A stretch of 64,000 nt of DNA from Chryseobacterium scophthalmum (GCF_900143185.1 NZ_FSRQ01000005.1:225405-289404), one strand, 5' to 3'. Positions 37,626-46,511 are shown, counted from the first letter of the stretch. Notes: generated from the sequence alone by a model not told the origin. Numbers and translations: made by a program.

Positions 37626-37653
37626 CAAAGCTATGCATAATTTTCTTATGCAT
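37626..37653 (-). promoter_or_regulatory. padR promoter with probable PadR operator
   Basis: The minus-strand -7 box TAGCTTTG (37626-37633) abuts the perfect inverted repeat ATGCATAA-TTTTC-TTATGCAT (37633-37653). The palindrome would lie between the -33 and -7 elements, a classical repressor position, and resembles the ATG...CAT dyads bound by PadR proteins. Confidence 0.6.
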
Positions 37654-37695
37654 TGAAATTAATTTTAAAATCAAGAGAAATATTATATTTACAGA

Positions 37696-38223
37696 ATGAA
37701 AAAAATGTACTTCATTGCTATTTATCCTGATCAGAAAATTATTGATGAGGTGAGAGTTTTTAAAGAAGATTTAGCTTTAAATTTCGGGAATTCCAAAGCT
37801 TTGAAAAATGATGCACACATTACATTATTTCCACCTTTTGAAAGAAAAATAGAACTGGAAGAAGACATTCATACCGCTTTTCAAAAAATTGACACCAACA
37901 TCGCTCCTTTTGAAATTAGTTTAAATGGTTTCGGAAATTTTCCTAATCCCAAAAATCCTGTTTTGTTTATAAAACCTGAAGAAAATGAAAATTTAAAACA
38001 GCTTTATTACAATGTAACAGAAAAATTTAGTTTTGGAAAATATTCATTTAGTCCGCATGTAACCGTCGGTTACAGAGATCTTACTTATGAAAATTTTCTC
38101 AAAGCTTGGGAGATCTATAAAGGCAAAAATTACGAAACTAAATTCTTAGTTGATAAAATCTTATTATTAAGACATGATGGAAAATGGGTTTCTATTAATG
38201 AAAAGAAATTATCCCGGGAATAA
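37696..38223 (+). CDS. 2H phosphoesterase, 2'-5' RNA ligase-like
   Basis: 175 residues with the two catalytic motifs of the 2H superfamily: HITLF (near residue 42) and HVTVG (near residue 121). Members act on 2'-5' linkages or cyclic phosphates of RNA and nucleotides; the substrate cannot be told from sequence. It is divergent from padR, whose operator lies in the shared upstream region, and ruvC follows 41 bases later with its own promoter. Confidence 0.85.
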   Translation: MKKMYFIAIYPDQKIIDEVRVFKEDLALNFGNSKALKNDAHITLFPPFERKIELEEDIHTAFQKIDTNIAPFEISLNGFGNFPNPKNPVLFIKPEENENLKQLYYNVTEKFSFGKYSFSPHVTVGYRDLTYENFLKAWEIYKGKNYETKFLVDKILLLRHDGKWVSINEKKLSRE

Positions 38224-38251
38224 TAATTGAATTCTAAAATAAAGAAAGCCG

Positions 38252-38259
38252 TATCTTTG
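38252..38259 (+). promoter_or_regulatory. -7 box upstream of ruvC
   Basis: TATCTTTG ends 5 bases before the ATG, so the ruvC transcript is probably leaderless. Confidence 0.5.
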
Positions 38260-38264
38260 CCAAG

Positions 38265-38822
38265 ATGGTTTCAGCAGAGAAAATAATTTTAGGAATTGAC
38301 CCCGGAACAGCCGTGATGGGATTTGGTTTGATATCGGTAAAAAAAGGAAAAATGGAAATGATTTCCATTCATGAATTGATTTTAAAAAAATATCCGAATC
38401 ATGAAACCAAGCTTAAATATATTTTCGATAAAACCTTAGCATTGATTGACGAGTTTCATCCAGACGAAGTTGCACTCGAAGCTCCTTTCTTTGGCAAAAA
38501 TGTACAGTCGATGTTGAAATTGGGAAGAGCTCAAGGTGTTGCAATGGCGGCAAGTCTGCACCGAAATATTCCTATTACAGAATATTCTCCAAAAAAAATA
38601 AAAATGGCAATCACCGGAAACGGGAATGCCAGTAAAGAACAGGTTGCAGGAATGCTACAAAATCTTTTAAACCTGAAAGAATTTCCTACAAAATATCTGG
38701 ATGCTTCCGATGGTTTGGCAGTTGCGGTTTGTCATCATTTTAATTCAGGAACGATTACAGACACAAAATCTTATTCAGGATGGGATAGTTTTCTGAAACA
38801 AAACCCTGATCGACTGAAATAA
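38265..38822 (+). CDS. ruvC: Holliday junction resolvase RuvC
   Basis: RuvC cleaves Holliday junctions with RuvAB during recombinational repair. 185 residues, normal. The four acidic catalytic positions are visible: Asp12 in LGIDPGTAVMGFG, Glu72 in VALEAPFFGKN, and Asp146/Asp149 in LDASDGLAVAVCHH. The conserved FFGKNVQSMLKLGRAQGVA block lies between. The stop abuts the convergent lipoprotein gene with no spacer. Confidence 0.95.
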   Translation: MVSAEKIILGIDPGTAVMGFGLISVKKGKMEMISIHELILKKYPNHETKLKYIFDKTLALIDEFHPDEVALEAPFFGKNVQSMLKLGRAQGVAMAASLHRNIPITEYSPKKIKMAITGNGNASKEQVAGMLQNLLNLKEFPTKYLDASDGLAVAVCHHFNSGTITDTKSYSGWDSFLKQNPDRLK

Positions 38823-39272
38823 TTATTTTTTCCGCTGATAATAGTCTTCAATTTCCGTCACTTTTCCATTAATAATATCACCGTATATAATTGAAAATTT
38901 ATTCTGTGAATAGATTTTATAATGCTCTATTTTTTTAAGGTCATCTTCTCTGTATGAAAAAGAACCACCGGTAATCGTGACCATAAAATCGTCTGTTTTG
39001 CTTTTTACTTTACAATCTTTGCCTGTAGCAAATGTTTTCGTCATTATTGTATTTTGATTTTGACTTTTAAAAATAAGCTCATACTGTTTCATGCATTCAT
39101 GAAGATCAAAAACTTTTGTTTCTCCACCTTCTTTATATTTTTTTTGTACAAACGTCCATGTTCCTAAAAAATATTTTGCGTTGTTTTCATTATTTTGCCT
39201 GTCAACCATTTTCTGTGATTGGCAACTGATAATTAACAGGCAGAAAAATAAAAGACTGAATGATTTTTTCAT
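38823..39272 (-). CDS. Lipocalin-like lipoprotein
   Basis: 149 residues. MKKSFSLLFFCLLIISC is a lipoprotein signal with lipobox IISC. The mature part opens with LGTWTFVQKKY, a GxW motif like that of lipocalin-like families, and continues as alternating beta strands (YELIFKSQNQNTIMTKTF, DDFMVTITGGSFSYRED). A small beta-barrel is likely; the ligand is unknown. It converges with ruvC. Confidence 0.7.
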   Translation of the reverse strand: MKKSFSLLFFCLLIISCQSQKMVDRQNNENNAKYFLGTWTFVQKKYKEGGETKVFDLHECMKQYELIFKSQNQNTIMTKTFATGKDCKVKSKTDDFMVTITGGSFSYREDDLKKIEHYKIYSQNKFSIIYGDIINGKVTEIEDYYQRKK

Positions 39273-39287
39273 ATTATTTTTAGAATG

Positions 39288-39322
39288 AAATAATAAAAGC
39301 CCTTTTTCAAGAGCTTTTATTG
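39288..39322 (-). terminator. Terminator of the M43 protease gene
   Basis: On the minus strand AATAAAAGCTCTT pairs with AAGGGCTTTTATT around a GAAA tetraloop (one G-U). The tail is only moderately T-rich. Confidence 0.6.
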
Positions 39323-39325
39323 AGT

Positions 39326-41215
39326 TTAGTTATTTAAAAATTTCTTAGAAGCTTGTTGATCACCATCAGAATAATTAATGATATATGAACCTTTAATTAA
39401 TGGTTGATTGATACGAACTTCATTGGTCTCTGAATTTCCTTTCTGTATCAGTTTACCACTCATATCATAAATTTGATAATTCCCGAATTTTAAATTCTTG
39501 TTACCGAAAAGCTGAAGTTTGTTTTCTCCTTTTAAGTAAACAATTTTGGTATCAGATTTATTTACTGTCTCAGAAGTAGATAATGCTCCTAATATTTTAA
39601 CAGCGTAATCTTCTATCTGACCATACTGTAATACAGAACATGATGTAAATTCCGGTAAATTCACCGAGTTTCTTGTCGCTGCATCTACACCAATTCTTAC
39701 TCTTAAATAGGTATTTTGTACTGCAGTTGCAGCAGGAGTTACATTTACTGTATAGGTACTACTCTGTCCTGATGTTATGTTATTAGAAAGATAGTTAGTA
39801 ACTAATTCCGCATCTTCGAATGTCCCGTTATTATTATAGTCAACCCATGCTTTTACTCTGAATTTTTCTGTCTGTCCAAAACCATTCATAAAAGTAATTT
39901 TTAACGGAGTTGCAGTAAGAGCAGGTATTTCTGTAGCATAAGCTGGTCTTATACAAGTAGCATTAGCATAATCTGCATAATAAATAGGATTCGCCTCATC
40001 AGAATCATATCCATTGGTAACACTGTTGATATCTCCAAAAACTACTCTGTAAGGTCCAGTAGCAAAATTATTATTTGTAGGATTTGCAATACCTGAAGGG
40101 TTACATTGCGCATTAATTACAGAAACTGGTGATGGTATAACCGTCGCAGGATCTTTTCCGCCCAAAGAATTTATAAGATTCTTTCTGTATTCCATCATCA
40201 TCAAAATTGCTCTGTCACGTTGCCCTGCAGTAAACTTACGGTTTGAATTGGTATAATTCATAATGTTATACTGGGTTCCGTCATAGTTCTGACTGGTACA
40301 AGGATCGGTTGCATTATTATTTGGAACAGAAACGCCATACATACTTCTTGATGGAGATGTATCACAAACTCTGTCACCATCTGTAGCACAATTGTTGTTC
40401 ACAGGACAAGTTGTCTGGCTATTAGCTGAAATCCCTTGAAAAGTATGATAAAGCCCAAAAGCATGACCCAATTCGTGGGTTAATGTAGTATCATTTTGAT
40501 TCTTTATCGTTGCAACTTTCATAAAACTTTCATAATCGTAATCATACGAACTAGGGAACGCAGCGTAACCCATAAGACCATACGATAATTGTTGCTGACC
40601 GTCGAAACCAATTACTACATAAATATTAAAATATGAGTTTTCTGGCCAGTGCGGAGCTAACTGATTCTTAATTTGTGTATCTGTAGCTCCGGTATCTGTT
40701 ACTCCATTTTGGTCATAATCAGGAAGCGTACTTCCGTTATATCGTATAATACCTGTAGTAGGCATACATGATGGCGATCTTTTTGCCAAAACAAGTTTAA
40801 ATGGTATTACATTTCCACCTGTAGCACCGGTTCCTTCAGGATAAAAGTTTCCACCATAAGTAGTTGCATACATATTGTTTGCTCTTGCTATCCAATTGAT
40901 AATTTCCTGATCTGTAACTGCCAAGTTAGCATTTGCAGGATCCTGAGATTCGATTACATGAACAACTACGGGGATTTCATAAATCTGTCCCGTATAAAGA
41001 GCATTCTTTGAAGTTGTAGCACCTACTTTATTTAGAAAAGCCTGTTGATTCATTCCAAGAATCTTTTGCTCTCCTTCTTCTCTGTATCTTTTTAGACCAG
41101 GATGTCTGTCATCCAATTTTTTCATTACTTTATCAAAACCGCATTCTTTGTGAAAGTCCTGCGAGAATGCATTAATAAAAAACATAAGTACTAATAGGGT
41201 ACTGAATTTTTTCAT
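39326..41215 (-). CDS. Secreted M43-type zinc metalloprotease with GEVED domain and T9SS tail
   Basis: 629 residues. Signal peptide MKKFSTLLVLMFFINAFSQ is followed by a propeptide-like stretch. The catalytic domain (about 75-350) carries the zinc site HELGHAFGLYH near residue 245 and the later NIMNYTNSNRKF Met-turn region, typical of pappalysin/M43 enzymes. A GEVED domain follows (about 400-540: KAWVDYNNNGTFEDAELV, GQIEDYAV). The last 70 residues form a type-A sorting domain (NYQIYDMSGKLIQKG, LIKGSYIINY). The enzyme should act outside the cell on protein. It has its own promoter. Confidence 0.92.
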   Translation of the reverse strand: MKKFSTLLVLMFFINAFSQDFHKECGFDKVMKKLDDRHPGLKRYREEGEQKILGMNQQAFLNKVGATTSKNALYTGQIYEIPVVVHVIESQDPANANLAVTDQEIINWIARANNMYATTYGGNFYPEGTGATGGNVIPFKLVLAKRSPSCMPTTGIIRYNGSTLPDYDQNGVTDTGATDTQIKNQLAPHWPENSYFNIYVVIGFDGQQQLSYGLMGYAAFPSSYDYDYESFMKVATIKNQNDTTLTHELGHAFGLYHTFQGISANSQTTCPVNNNCATDGDRVCDTSPSRSMYGVSVPNNNATDPCTSQNYDGTQYNIMNYTNSNRKFTAGQRDRAILMMMEYRKNLINSLGGKDPATVIPSPVSVINAQCNPSGIANPTNNNFATGPYRVVFGDINSVTNGYDSDEANPIYYADYANATCIRPAYATEIPALTATPLKITFMNGFGQTEKFRVKAWVDYNNNGTFEDAELVTNYLSNNITSGQSSTYTVNVTPAATAVQNTYLRVRIGVDAATRNSVNLPEFTSCSVLQYGQIEDYAVKILGALSTSETVNKSDTKIVYLKGENKLQLFGNKNLKFGNYQIYDMSGKLIQKGNSETNEVRINQPLIKGSYIINYSDGDQQASKKFLNN

Positions 41216-41245
41216 TTCTTTTTATTTTTATTTAATATTCGATTG

Positions 41246-41274
41246 CAAAACTATCAATTTATTATTAATTCCAA
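41246..41274 (-). promoter_or_regulatory. Promoter of the M43 protease gene
   Basis: Minus-strand -7 box TAGTTTTG (41246-41253) with -33 TTG (41272-41274), spacing 18 bases. Confidence 0.55.
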
Positions 41275-41404
41275 CACATTAAAGATTAAAAACTTAAATA
41301 CTGTTTATAATTTAACATATTTTAAAACCTTTTCTACAATTATCAATTTAAAATTACTTGGTAAAACATATTACTATTTGTAACAATGGTATGCTTTTTA
41401 ATAC

Positions 41405-41412
41405 TAATTTTG
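41405..41412 (+). promoter_or_regulatory. -7 box upstream of the DUF4407 gene
   Basis: TAATTTTG, 15 bases before the ATG at 41428. It lies inside the longer open frame that begins at 41386, which supports the later start. Confidence 0.5.
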
Positions 41413-41427
41413 TATAAATTTTCAACA

Positions 41428-42498
41428 ATGAAAAACACACAAGCAACTATATATCAAACGAATCACAAGATAAATTGGTTCCAAAAGTTTCTCTTGATTT
41501 GTTCAGGAGGGAACATTCACATTTTGAGAAAAACACCAAGTGAATGGAATAAATTCGCAGGAATTGGAGGAATTGTTCTTTTCACCGCAGTTTTCGCAAC
41601 ACTATCTGCAGCCTATGCAATGTTCACTATTTTCGATGATATTTGGGCATCAATTGGTTTTGGAATTCTTTGGGGTTTAATGATTTTTAATCTGGATCGA
41701 TACATTGTTTCTTCCATTAAGAAAACAGGATCTTGGTGGAATCAGATCCTGATGTCTATCCCAAGATTGATTTTAGCAACATTTTTAGGAATTATTATTT
41801 CTAAACCTTTAGAACTGAAAATCTTTGAGAAGGAAGTTAACAAACAGCTGAATACCATTATTCAACGTAACAAAACAGACCTGCAAAAACAAATGAACGG
41901 CAGAATTCTTCAACAAAGCGGTCCTTTTGAAACTGAAAAAAAACAAATCACAGAAAAGATTGCCCAATATCAGAAGTCTTATGATTCTGCTTCTGTTGAA
42001 CTTGAAAAAGAAATTTTAGGAAAGCAGACCAATTTAACCAGCGGAAAAGTAGGTTTTGGTTCTAATGCAAAAAGAAAGCAGGAATTAAAAGAACAACGCA
42101 GACAAGATTTAGAAAACTATCAAAAGCAGGTAGCGGCAAGACAAGAATATCTCGACAAAGAAATCTCTAAAGTCTACACCAATCTTGAAACAGAAAGAAA
42201 ATCTACAGAAACGTTTGAAGATAAATTCAACGGATTTGCGGCAAGATTACAAGCTTTGGACGAATTAGGAAAAAACTCAGCAATCATTGCTACTGCAGCA
42301 GCTTTTATTATGGGATTGTTTATCACTCTTGAAATTTCACCTGTTTTGATTAAACTAATTTCTTCAGTGGGTCCTTATGATTACCTTTTAGAGAAAACGG
42401 AAAATGATTTCCGTCTCTATTCCAAAGAAAAAATTGAAAAAGGAAATGCATTGACTGATTTTCGGATCGATGATTTTAAAGATCAATTAAAAAACTGA
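41428..42498 (+). CDS. DUF4407-family membrane protein
   Basis: 356 residues from the ATG at 41428. The N-terminal part has the family blocks LICSGGNIHILRKTPSEW, KFAGIGGIVLFTAVFATLS and IFNLDRYIVSS. Three membrane helices lie at about 46-66, 72-92 and 112-130. A long charged coiled coil follows (about 135-280, KQEL-EQRR, E-ERKSTETFEDKFNGF), then a fourth helix near 285-310. The coiled coil is probably extra-membrane and oligomeric. The biological role is unknown. A terminator follows. Confidence 0.85.
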   Translation: MKNTQATIYQTNHKINWFQKFLLICSGGNIHILRKTPSEWNKFAGIGGIVLFTAVFATLSAAYAMFTIFDDIWASIGFGILWGLMIFNLDRYIVSSIKKTGSWWNQILMSIPRLILATFLGIIISKPLELKIFEKEVNKQLNTIIQRNKTDLQKQMNGRILQQSGPFETEKKQITEKIAQYQKSYDSASVELEKEILGKQTNLTSGKVGFGSNAKRKQELKEQRRQDLENYQKQVAARQEYLDKEISKVYTNLETERKSTETFEDKFNGFAARLQALDELGKNSAIIATAAAFIMGLFITLEISPVLIKLISSVGPYDYLLEKTENDFRLYSKEKIEKGNALTDFRIDDFKDQLKN

Positions 42499-42530
42499 CG
42501 ACTTAATAACAACAGATGGTATAAAATCAA

Positions 42531-42560
42531 AAAAAACTCGCAAACAAATGCGAGTTTTTT
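42531..42560 (+). terminator. Terminator of the DUF4407 gene
   Basis: AAAAAACTCGCA pairs with TGCGAGTTTTTT, loop of 6 bases. Confidence 0.85.
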
Positions 42561-42734
42561 AATTTAAACAACAATAAAATTGAATATTCATTATTTATTT
42601 TATTATATAGATAAATATCTACAAACATATTGACATATATCTAAAGGAATTATTATGATTGTGTTTATTATGTTGATAAATTTACATTATAAAAGTTGAG
42701 AGAAAAACTTGATTGCTTTTAGCTCAGATTTTAT

Positions 42735-43043
42735 AAAACACAAATGATGAAAATTTAATTATTCGGAGGTGAAAACTCAGTGATGAAAAAAATTAGATTG
42801 TATTTATTCGCAGAGCCTAAAAAAGGTTCTCGGGTAAATACTTAAAAAAGAAAAACACAAATGATGAAAATCTAATTATTCGAAAACGAAAACTCAGTGA
42901 TGAAAAATTAGATTGTATTTATTCGCAGAGCCCCAAAAAGGCTCTCGGGTAAATACTAAAAAAAGAAAACACAATGATAATTTAAAAACACAAATGATGA
43001 AAAATTTTGTATTCTGAGAGCCAAAAAGCTCAATAATGAATAC
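42735..43043 (+). ncRNA. Candidate structured noncoding RNA, two copies plus a remnant
   Basis: Unit 1 (42735-42850) and unit 2 (42851-42964) repeat with a 117-base period; a shortened third unit spans about 42983-43043. Each full unit has ATGATGA, an outer stem (AATTTAATT or AATCTAATT with AATTAGATT), an inner TTCG...TGAA or TTCG...CGAA hairpin, an unpaired GTGATGA, then a long hairpin GTATTTA...AGAGCC/GGTTCT or GGCTCT...TAAATAC. Differences between copies swap G-U for G-C and so keep every stem. Unit 3 keeps a stem of changed sequence, GTATTC/GAATAC. There is no protein-coding frame. Strand is assigned by the G-U logic and is tentative. I match it to no known RNA family. Confidence 0.5.
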
Positions 43044-43087
43044 ATCAATTTTTACTCACTCTTTTCATATTTAATTTTTGGTTCAAA

Positions 43088-43117
43088 AAAATACCTCCGA
43101 ATTTTCGGAGGTATTTT
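43088..43117. terminator. Terminator of guaB
   Basis: Perfect 14-bp stem AAAATACCTCCGAA/TTCGGAGGTATTTT; works for guaB on the minus strand and can also stop read-through from the left. Confidence 0.85.
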
Positions 43118-43136
43118 ATATATGTATCTTGATTTA

Positions 43137-44597
43137 TTACAAAGAATAATTCGGAGCTTCCTGAGTGATAATCACATCATGTGGATGAGATTCTTTCAAA
43201 CCGCTTCCTGTAATCATTACCATTTTAGTATCTTTCTGCAAAGCCTCAATATCTTTAGCTCCACAATATCCCATTCCTGCTCTAAGGCCTCCAGTTAATT
43301 GGAAAACAACTTCCTCCAGTTTACCTTTACTTGGAACTCTTCCTTCAATTCCTTCCGGAACGAATTTTTTAGCCTCACTTTGGAAATATCTTTCTTTTCC
43401 ACCTCTTTTCATAGCAGAAAGACTTCCCATTCCTTGGTAAGTTTTGAATTTTCTACCTTGGAAAATAATTTCTTCACCCGGAGCTTCATCAGTTCCCGCT
43501 AAAAGAGATCCTAACATTACTGCTCCTGCTCCACTTGCAATTGCTTTTACGATATCACCAGAAAGCTTGATTCCTCCATCAGCAATTACCGCAACATTTT
43601 TAGTTTGAGCATATTCGTAAACGTTGTAAATCGCAGATAACTGCGGAACACCAACTCCTGCAACAACTCTCGTTGTACAGATAGAACCTGGACCAACTCC
43701 TACTTTTAAAACATTTGCTCCAGCTTCAATCAGATCTTTTGCGGCTTCAGCAGTTACAATATTCCCACCAACAATATCCAAATCCGGATAAGCTTTTCTT
43801 ATTTCAGAAATTTTGTTTAAAACCCCGATAGAATGTCCGTGAGCAGAATCGATACCGATAATATCTACTCCGGCCTTTACCAAAGCTTCAATTCTGTCTA
43901 AAGTATCTTCACCCACTCCAACACCTGCTCCAACGATCAAACGACCGTTTTCGTCTTTATTGGCATTTGGATATTCTAATTGATTGTCGATATCTTTTAT
44001 GGTAATTAAACCTACCAATTTATTATTCTTATCAACGATAGGAAGCTTTTCAATTCTGCTTTTAAGAAGAATTTCTTTTGCTTTTTCAAGGTTGGTATCT
44101 TTATCAGAAGTGATCAGATTTTCTTTCGTCATGATCTCTTCCACTTTCATATCAAGGTTTTCCTGATATTTTACATCTCTGTTGGTAATAATTCCGATCA
44201 AAGTATTTTCTGCATCCACAACCGGAAGACCAGAAATCTTATATTTTGCCATCGTTTCTTTAGCTTCAGCCAAAGTATGATCTTTAGAAAGCGTTACAGG
44301 ATCAGAGATCATTCCGTTTTCAGAACGCTTCACTCGGTTTACCTGAGCAGCCTGTTCTTCAATCGTCATATTTTTGTGAATGAAACCCAAACCACCAACT
44401 CTTGCCAAAGCAATCGCTAAATCACCCTCTGTAACGGTATCCATTGCAGCGGAAACAATCGGAACATTAAGCGTAATTTTATCGGTAAGTCTTGATTTTA
44501 ATGAAACCTGGTTAGGTAAAACTTCAGAATAAGCAGGGACTAGAAGCACGTCATCGAAAGTGATGGCTGTCTCTACAATTTTGTTATGAATAGACAT
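43137..44597 (-). CDS. guaB: Inosine-5'-monophosphate dehydrogenase
   Basis: GuaB oxidises IMP to XMP with NAD, the committed step of GMP synthesis. 486 residues. The TIM barrel has [16 protein letters not shown] at the start and the catalytic loop [16 protein letters not shown], with Cys near residue 305. Two CBS domains are inserted at about 95-205 ([26 protein letters not shown]). The flap region GRVPSKGKL and GYCGAKDI lie near the C-terminus. It is monocistronic with its own promoter and terminator. Confidence 0.97.
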   Translation of the reverse strand: MSIHNKIVETAITFDDVLLVPAYSEVLPNQVSLKSRLTDKITLNVPIVSAAMDTVTEGDLAIALARVGGLGFIHKNMTIEEQAAQVNRVKRSENGMISDPVTLSKDHTLAEAKETMAKYKISGLPVVDAENTLIGIITNRDVKYQENLDMKVEEIMTKENLITSDKDTNLEKAKEILLKSRIEKLPIVDKNNKLVGLITIKDIDNQLEYPNANKDENGRLIVGAGVGVGEDTLDRIEALVKAGVDIIGIDSAHGHSIGVLNKISEIRKAYPDLDIVGGNIVTAEAAKDLIEAGANVLKVGVGPGSICTTRVVAGVGVPQLSAIYNVYEYAQTKNVAVIADGGIKLSGDIVKAIASGAGAVMLGSLLAGTDEAPGEEIIFQGRKFKTYQGMGSLSAMKRGGKERYFQSEAKKFVPEGIEGRVPSKGKLEEVVFQLTGGLRAGMGYCGAKDIEALQKDTKMVMITGSGLKESHPHDVIITQEAPNYSL

Positions 44598-44610
44598 CTT
44601 TACTTTCTTG

Positions 44611-44618
44611 CAAAATTA
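44611..44618 (-). promoter_or_regulatory. -7 box of guaB
   Basis: Minus-strand TAATTTTG fits TAnnTTTG, 13 bases before the ATG. Confidence 0.5.
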
Positions 44619-44744
44619 AGTCTTTTTGCTGGAATATGAAAATGCTTTTAAATAGTTTAAATAAAACTTAACAATACATGATATAAATCGAAAAAAGTCA
44701 CCTAAAACAGTGACTTTACAAAATTAATATGGTTGAATATGAAG

Positions 44745-45245
44745 TTATTTATCTGATGCGATATTGATCATTTTAGAAATATCGTCTGCCGTAAAGCTGC
44801 CTTTAACATCTAAAAACACCATATCTTTTTTTGAATTTACGGTAATCAGCATATTATTAATCATCTCACCTTTTTGTTTTACTCTGATGTTTACATTATC
44901 ACCATCGTGTTTGATGGTTGCCCAATCTTCGTAATGATTGTCTTTAAGATAATTGGCGTAATCTTTCAACATTTTTTCGCTTCCGTTGGCAACAGTCATC
45001 ATTTTTATTTTTGAAACTTTCTTTACCATTGCAATCGCGGCTTCACTTTCTCCTTCTTCTCTTAACGCTTTTTTGATATAAGGTTTAGCTAAAAACAATG
45101 GCACATTGAAGCTGGCAAATTTCGCATCCTCGGAATCATATTTTGATTTTGAGAAAAAATCGATGTTTGGTTTGCTCGAAACAATACAAGACTGTAGTAA
45201 GAATAAAGCGCAACAAACGAGAAAAATGTTTTTTAAGATTTTCAT
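44745..45245 (-). CDS. DUF4252-type lipoprotein
   Basis: 166 residues. MKILKNIFLVCCALFLLQSC is a lipoprotein signal (lipobox LQSC). The mature part (ASFNVPLFLAKPYIKKALRE, KIKMMTVANGSEKMLKDYANY, VFLDVKGSFTADDISKMI) follows the DUF4252 pattern and also resembles the N-terminal domain of the upstream gene product. It is the last gene of the ECF sigma operon, 12 bases after its neighbour. Function unknown; probably an envelope protein under the sigma factor. Confidence 0.8.
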   Translation of the reverse strand: MKILKNIFLVCCALFLLQSCIVSSKPNIDFFSKSKYDSEDAKFASFNVPLFLAKPYIKKALREEGESEAAIAMVKKVSKIKMMTVANGSEKMLKDYANYLKDNHYEDWATIKHDGDNVNIRVKQKGEMINNMLITVNSKKDMVFLDVKGSFTADDISKMINIASDK

Positions 45246-45257
45246 GGCTAAAGATTT

Positions 45258-46511
45258 TTAGTTGATTTGATTTAGACTTGCTGCAGATGATTTGCTAATA
45301 TTTGAATCAATTCTTGGATTTCCTTTATATCGTACAGATCCTGCAGAAGAAGCTTTTACAGTCAATTTGTCTTTGGCATTTACAGAAGCACTACTTCCGG
45401 ACGTAGATTCCACAACTCCAACATTAGCTCTAAGTTGATCAGTTTTGCATGAAGCCCCGCTACTTGCGTCGATTGCTATGTATTCAGCATTTCCTTCTAA
45501 AGTTACACTGGAACCGCTTGAACTTTTTACCAAAACTTTATCTGAACTGATTGAAGCTTTTATATTCGAACCAGAGCTTGCCTCAAGATTTGATGTTCCA
45601 GAAATCTGAAATTTTCCAACAACAGCAGATCCCGAAGATGCATCCAAAGTCATCTCTTTTCCACTAATCTGATTTACTGTTGTAAAATTAGAGCCTGAGG
45701 AAGCCTTAATTCTTTCCATTTTTGGGGAAGAAACATTTACACTTAGATTTTTAAATCTTAAATTTTTTGTTCCTTTATTATCAATATAAACCTTCAAAAC
45801 ACCATTTTCAACTTTTGTAATCACATTATTAAGTTTATCGGCATCCGCAAAAACTTTTACACTTGTATTACTTTCTTGTGTGAAAATCACTTTTACTCCT
45901 GTACTTACATCGATTCCTGAAAACTGTCCCACATTTCTGTTTTCACCATTAAGATAGGAAGACGTATTTTCTGATGCAAAGCTGTTAGTTACTGAAGTTC
46001 TTGTCGTACTAGTTTTAGTTTCACTGGAATTAATAATTTTATTCACATCATCCATTGAAAGCTTTCCATCAAGCATTACCAAAATATTTTCTCCACCACC
46101 ACTGTCGATACTTAAAAGCATATCATCTAGCGTTCCGTCACTTTTTGTTTCTGCTGAAAGAAATTTAATTTTACTTCCTGCATTTTTCACAGACATAATT
46201 TCATTGTAATTCAAATTATTTAAATACGATGAAATTTCTTTGTTCACATTAGCAAGCTCCCCTTTTGTTCCTTCTGTAATCAATACTTTAAGCCCATCAA
46301 TCTTTGAAAGCAAAGGTTTAATTTGGTCTAATTCTGCATCTGCAATATTTAAATTACTGAGCATCCCAAACATTGGTTTTGCAATCTTAATAGAAGTTAC
46401 ACCTTCAACATCCTGATATTTATCAAAAAGTTGGTTCAATTTATTTTTCTGTCCGTACACATTGAAAAAATGTGAAAGTACAAGAGTGCATATAATAAGT
46501 ATTTTTTTCAT
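45258..46511 (-). CDS. DUF4252 plus GIN-type (DUF2807) exported protein
   Basis: 417 residues. After signal peptide MKKILIICTLVLSHFFNVYG, residues 25-160 form a DUF4252-type domain (VTSIKIAKPMFGMLSNLN, ILVMLDGKLSMDDVNKII). Residues about 195-410 are a GIN/DUF2807 beta-helix: FSGIDVSTGVKVIFTQE, then repeated ASSGS-type turns (IKASSGSNF, LDASSGSAV, LEASSGSNI, KSSSGSSV, DASSGASC). GIN domains are putative adhesin heads. The fusion links the two families that co-occur in this operon. Confidence 0.85.
   Translation of the reverse strand: MKKILIICTLVLSHFFNVYGQKNKLNQLFDKYQDVEGVTSIKIAKPMFGMLSNLNIADAELDQIKPLLSKIDGLKVLITEGTKGELANVNKEISSYLNNLNYNEIMSVKNAGSKIKFLSAETKSDGTLDDMLLSIDSGGGENILVMLDGKLSMDDVNKIINSSETKTSTTRTSVTNSFASENTSSYLNGENRNVGQFSGIDVSTGVKVIFTQESNTSVKVFADADKLNNVITKVENGVLKVYIDNKGTKNLRFKNLSVNVSSPKMERIKASSGSNFTTVNQISGKEMTLDASSGSAVVGKFQISGTSNLEASSGSNIKASISSDKVLVKSSSGSSVTLEGNAEYIAIDASSGASCKTDQLRANVGVVESTSGSSASVNAKDKLTVKASSAGSVRYKGNPRIDSNISKSSAASLNQIN

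Larger units (their letters stand above)
42499..43136. other. Long noncoding stretch with tandem structured repeats
   Basis: 638 bases without a credible gene. It contains the DUF4407 terminator (42531), an AT-rich lead-in (42570-42734), two full and one degenerate copy of a structured repeat (42735-43043), and the guaB terminator (43088). Confidence 0.8.

Noticed and set aside
42744..42903. C/D-box guide RNA or hammerhead ribozyme, because of ATGATGA/GTGATGA motifs
   Set aside because: C/D guides are not found in bacteria. The hammerhead core needs CTGATGA plus GAAA in a set three-stem junction, which is not present.
42735..43043. CRISPR array or type III toxin-antitoxin RNA
   Set aside because: The repeat unit is 117 bases with no spacers, cas genes or toxin gene beside it. 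Units contain internal stems rather than a short repeat plus unique spacer.
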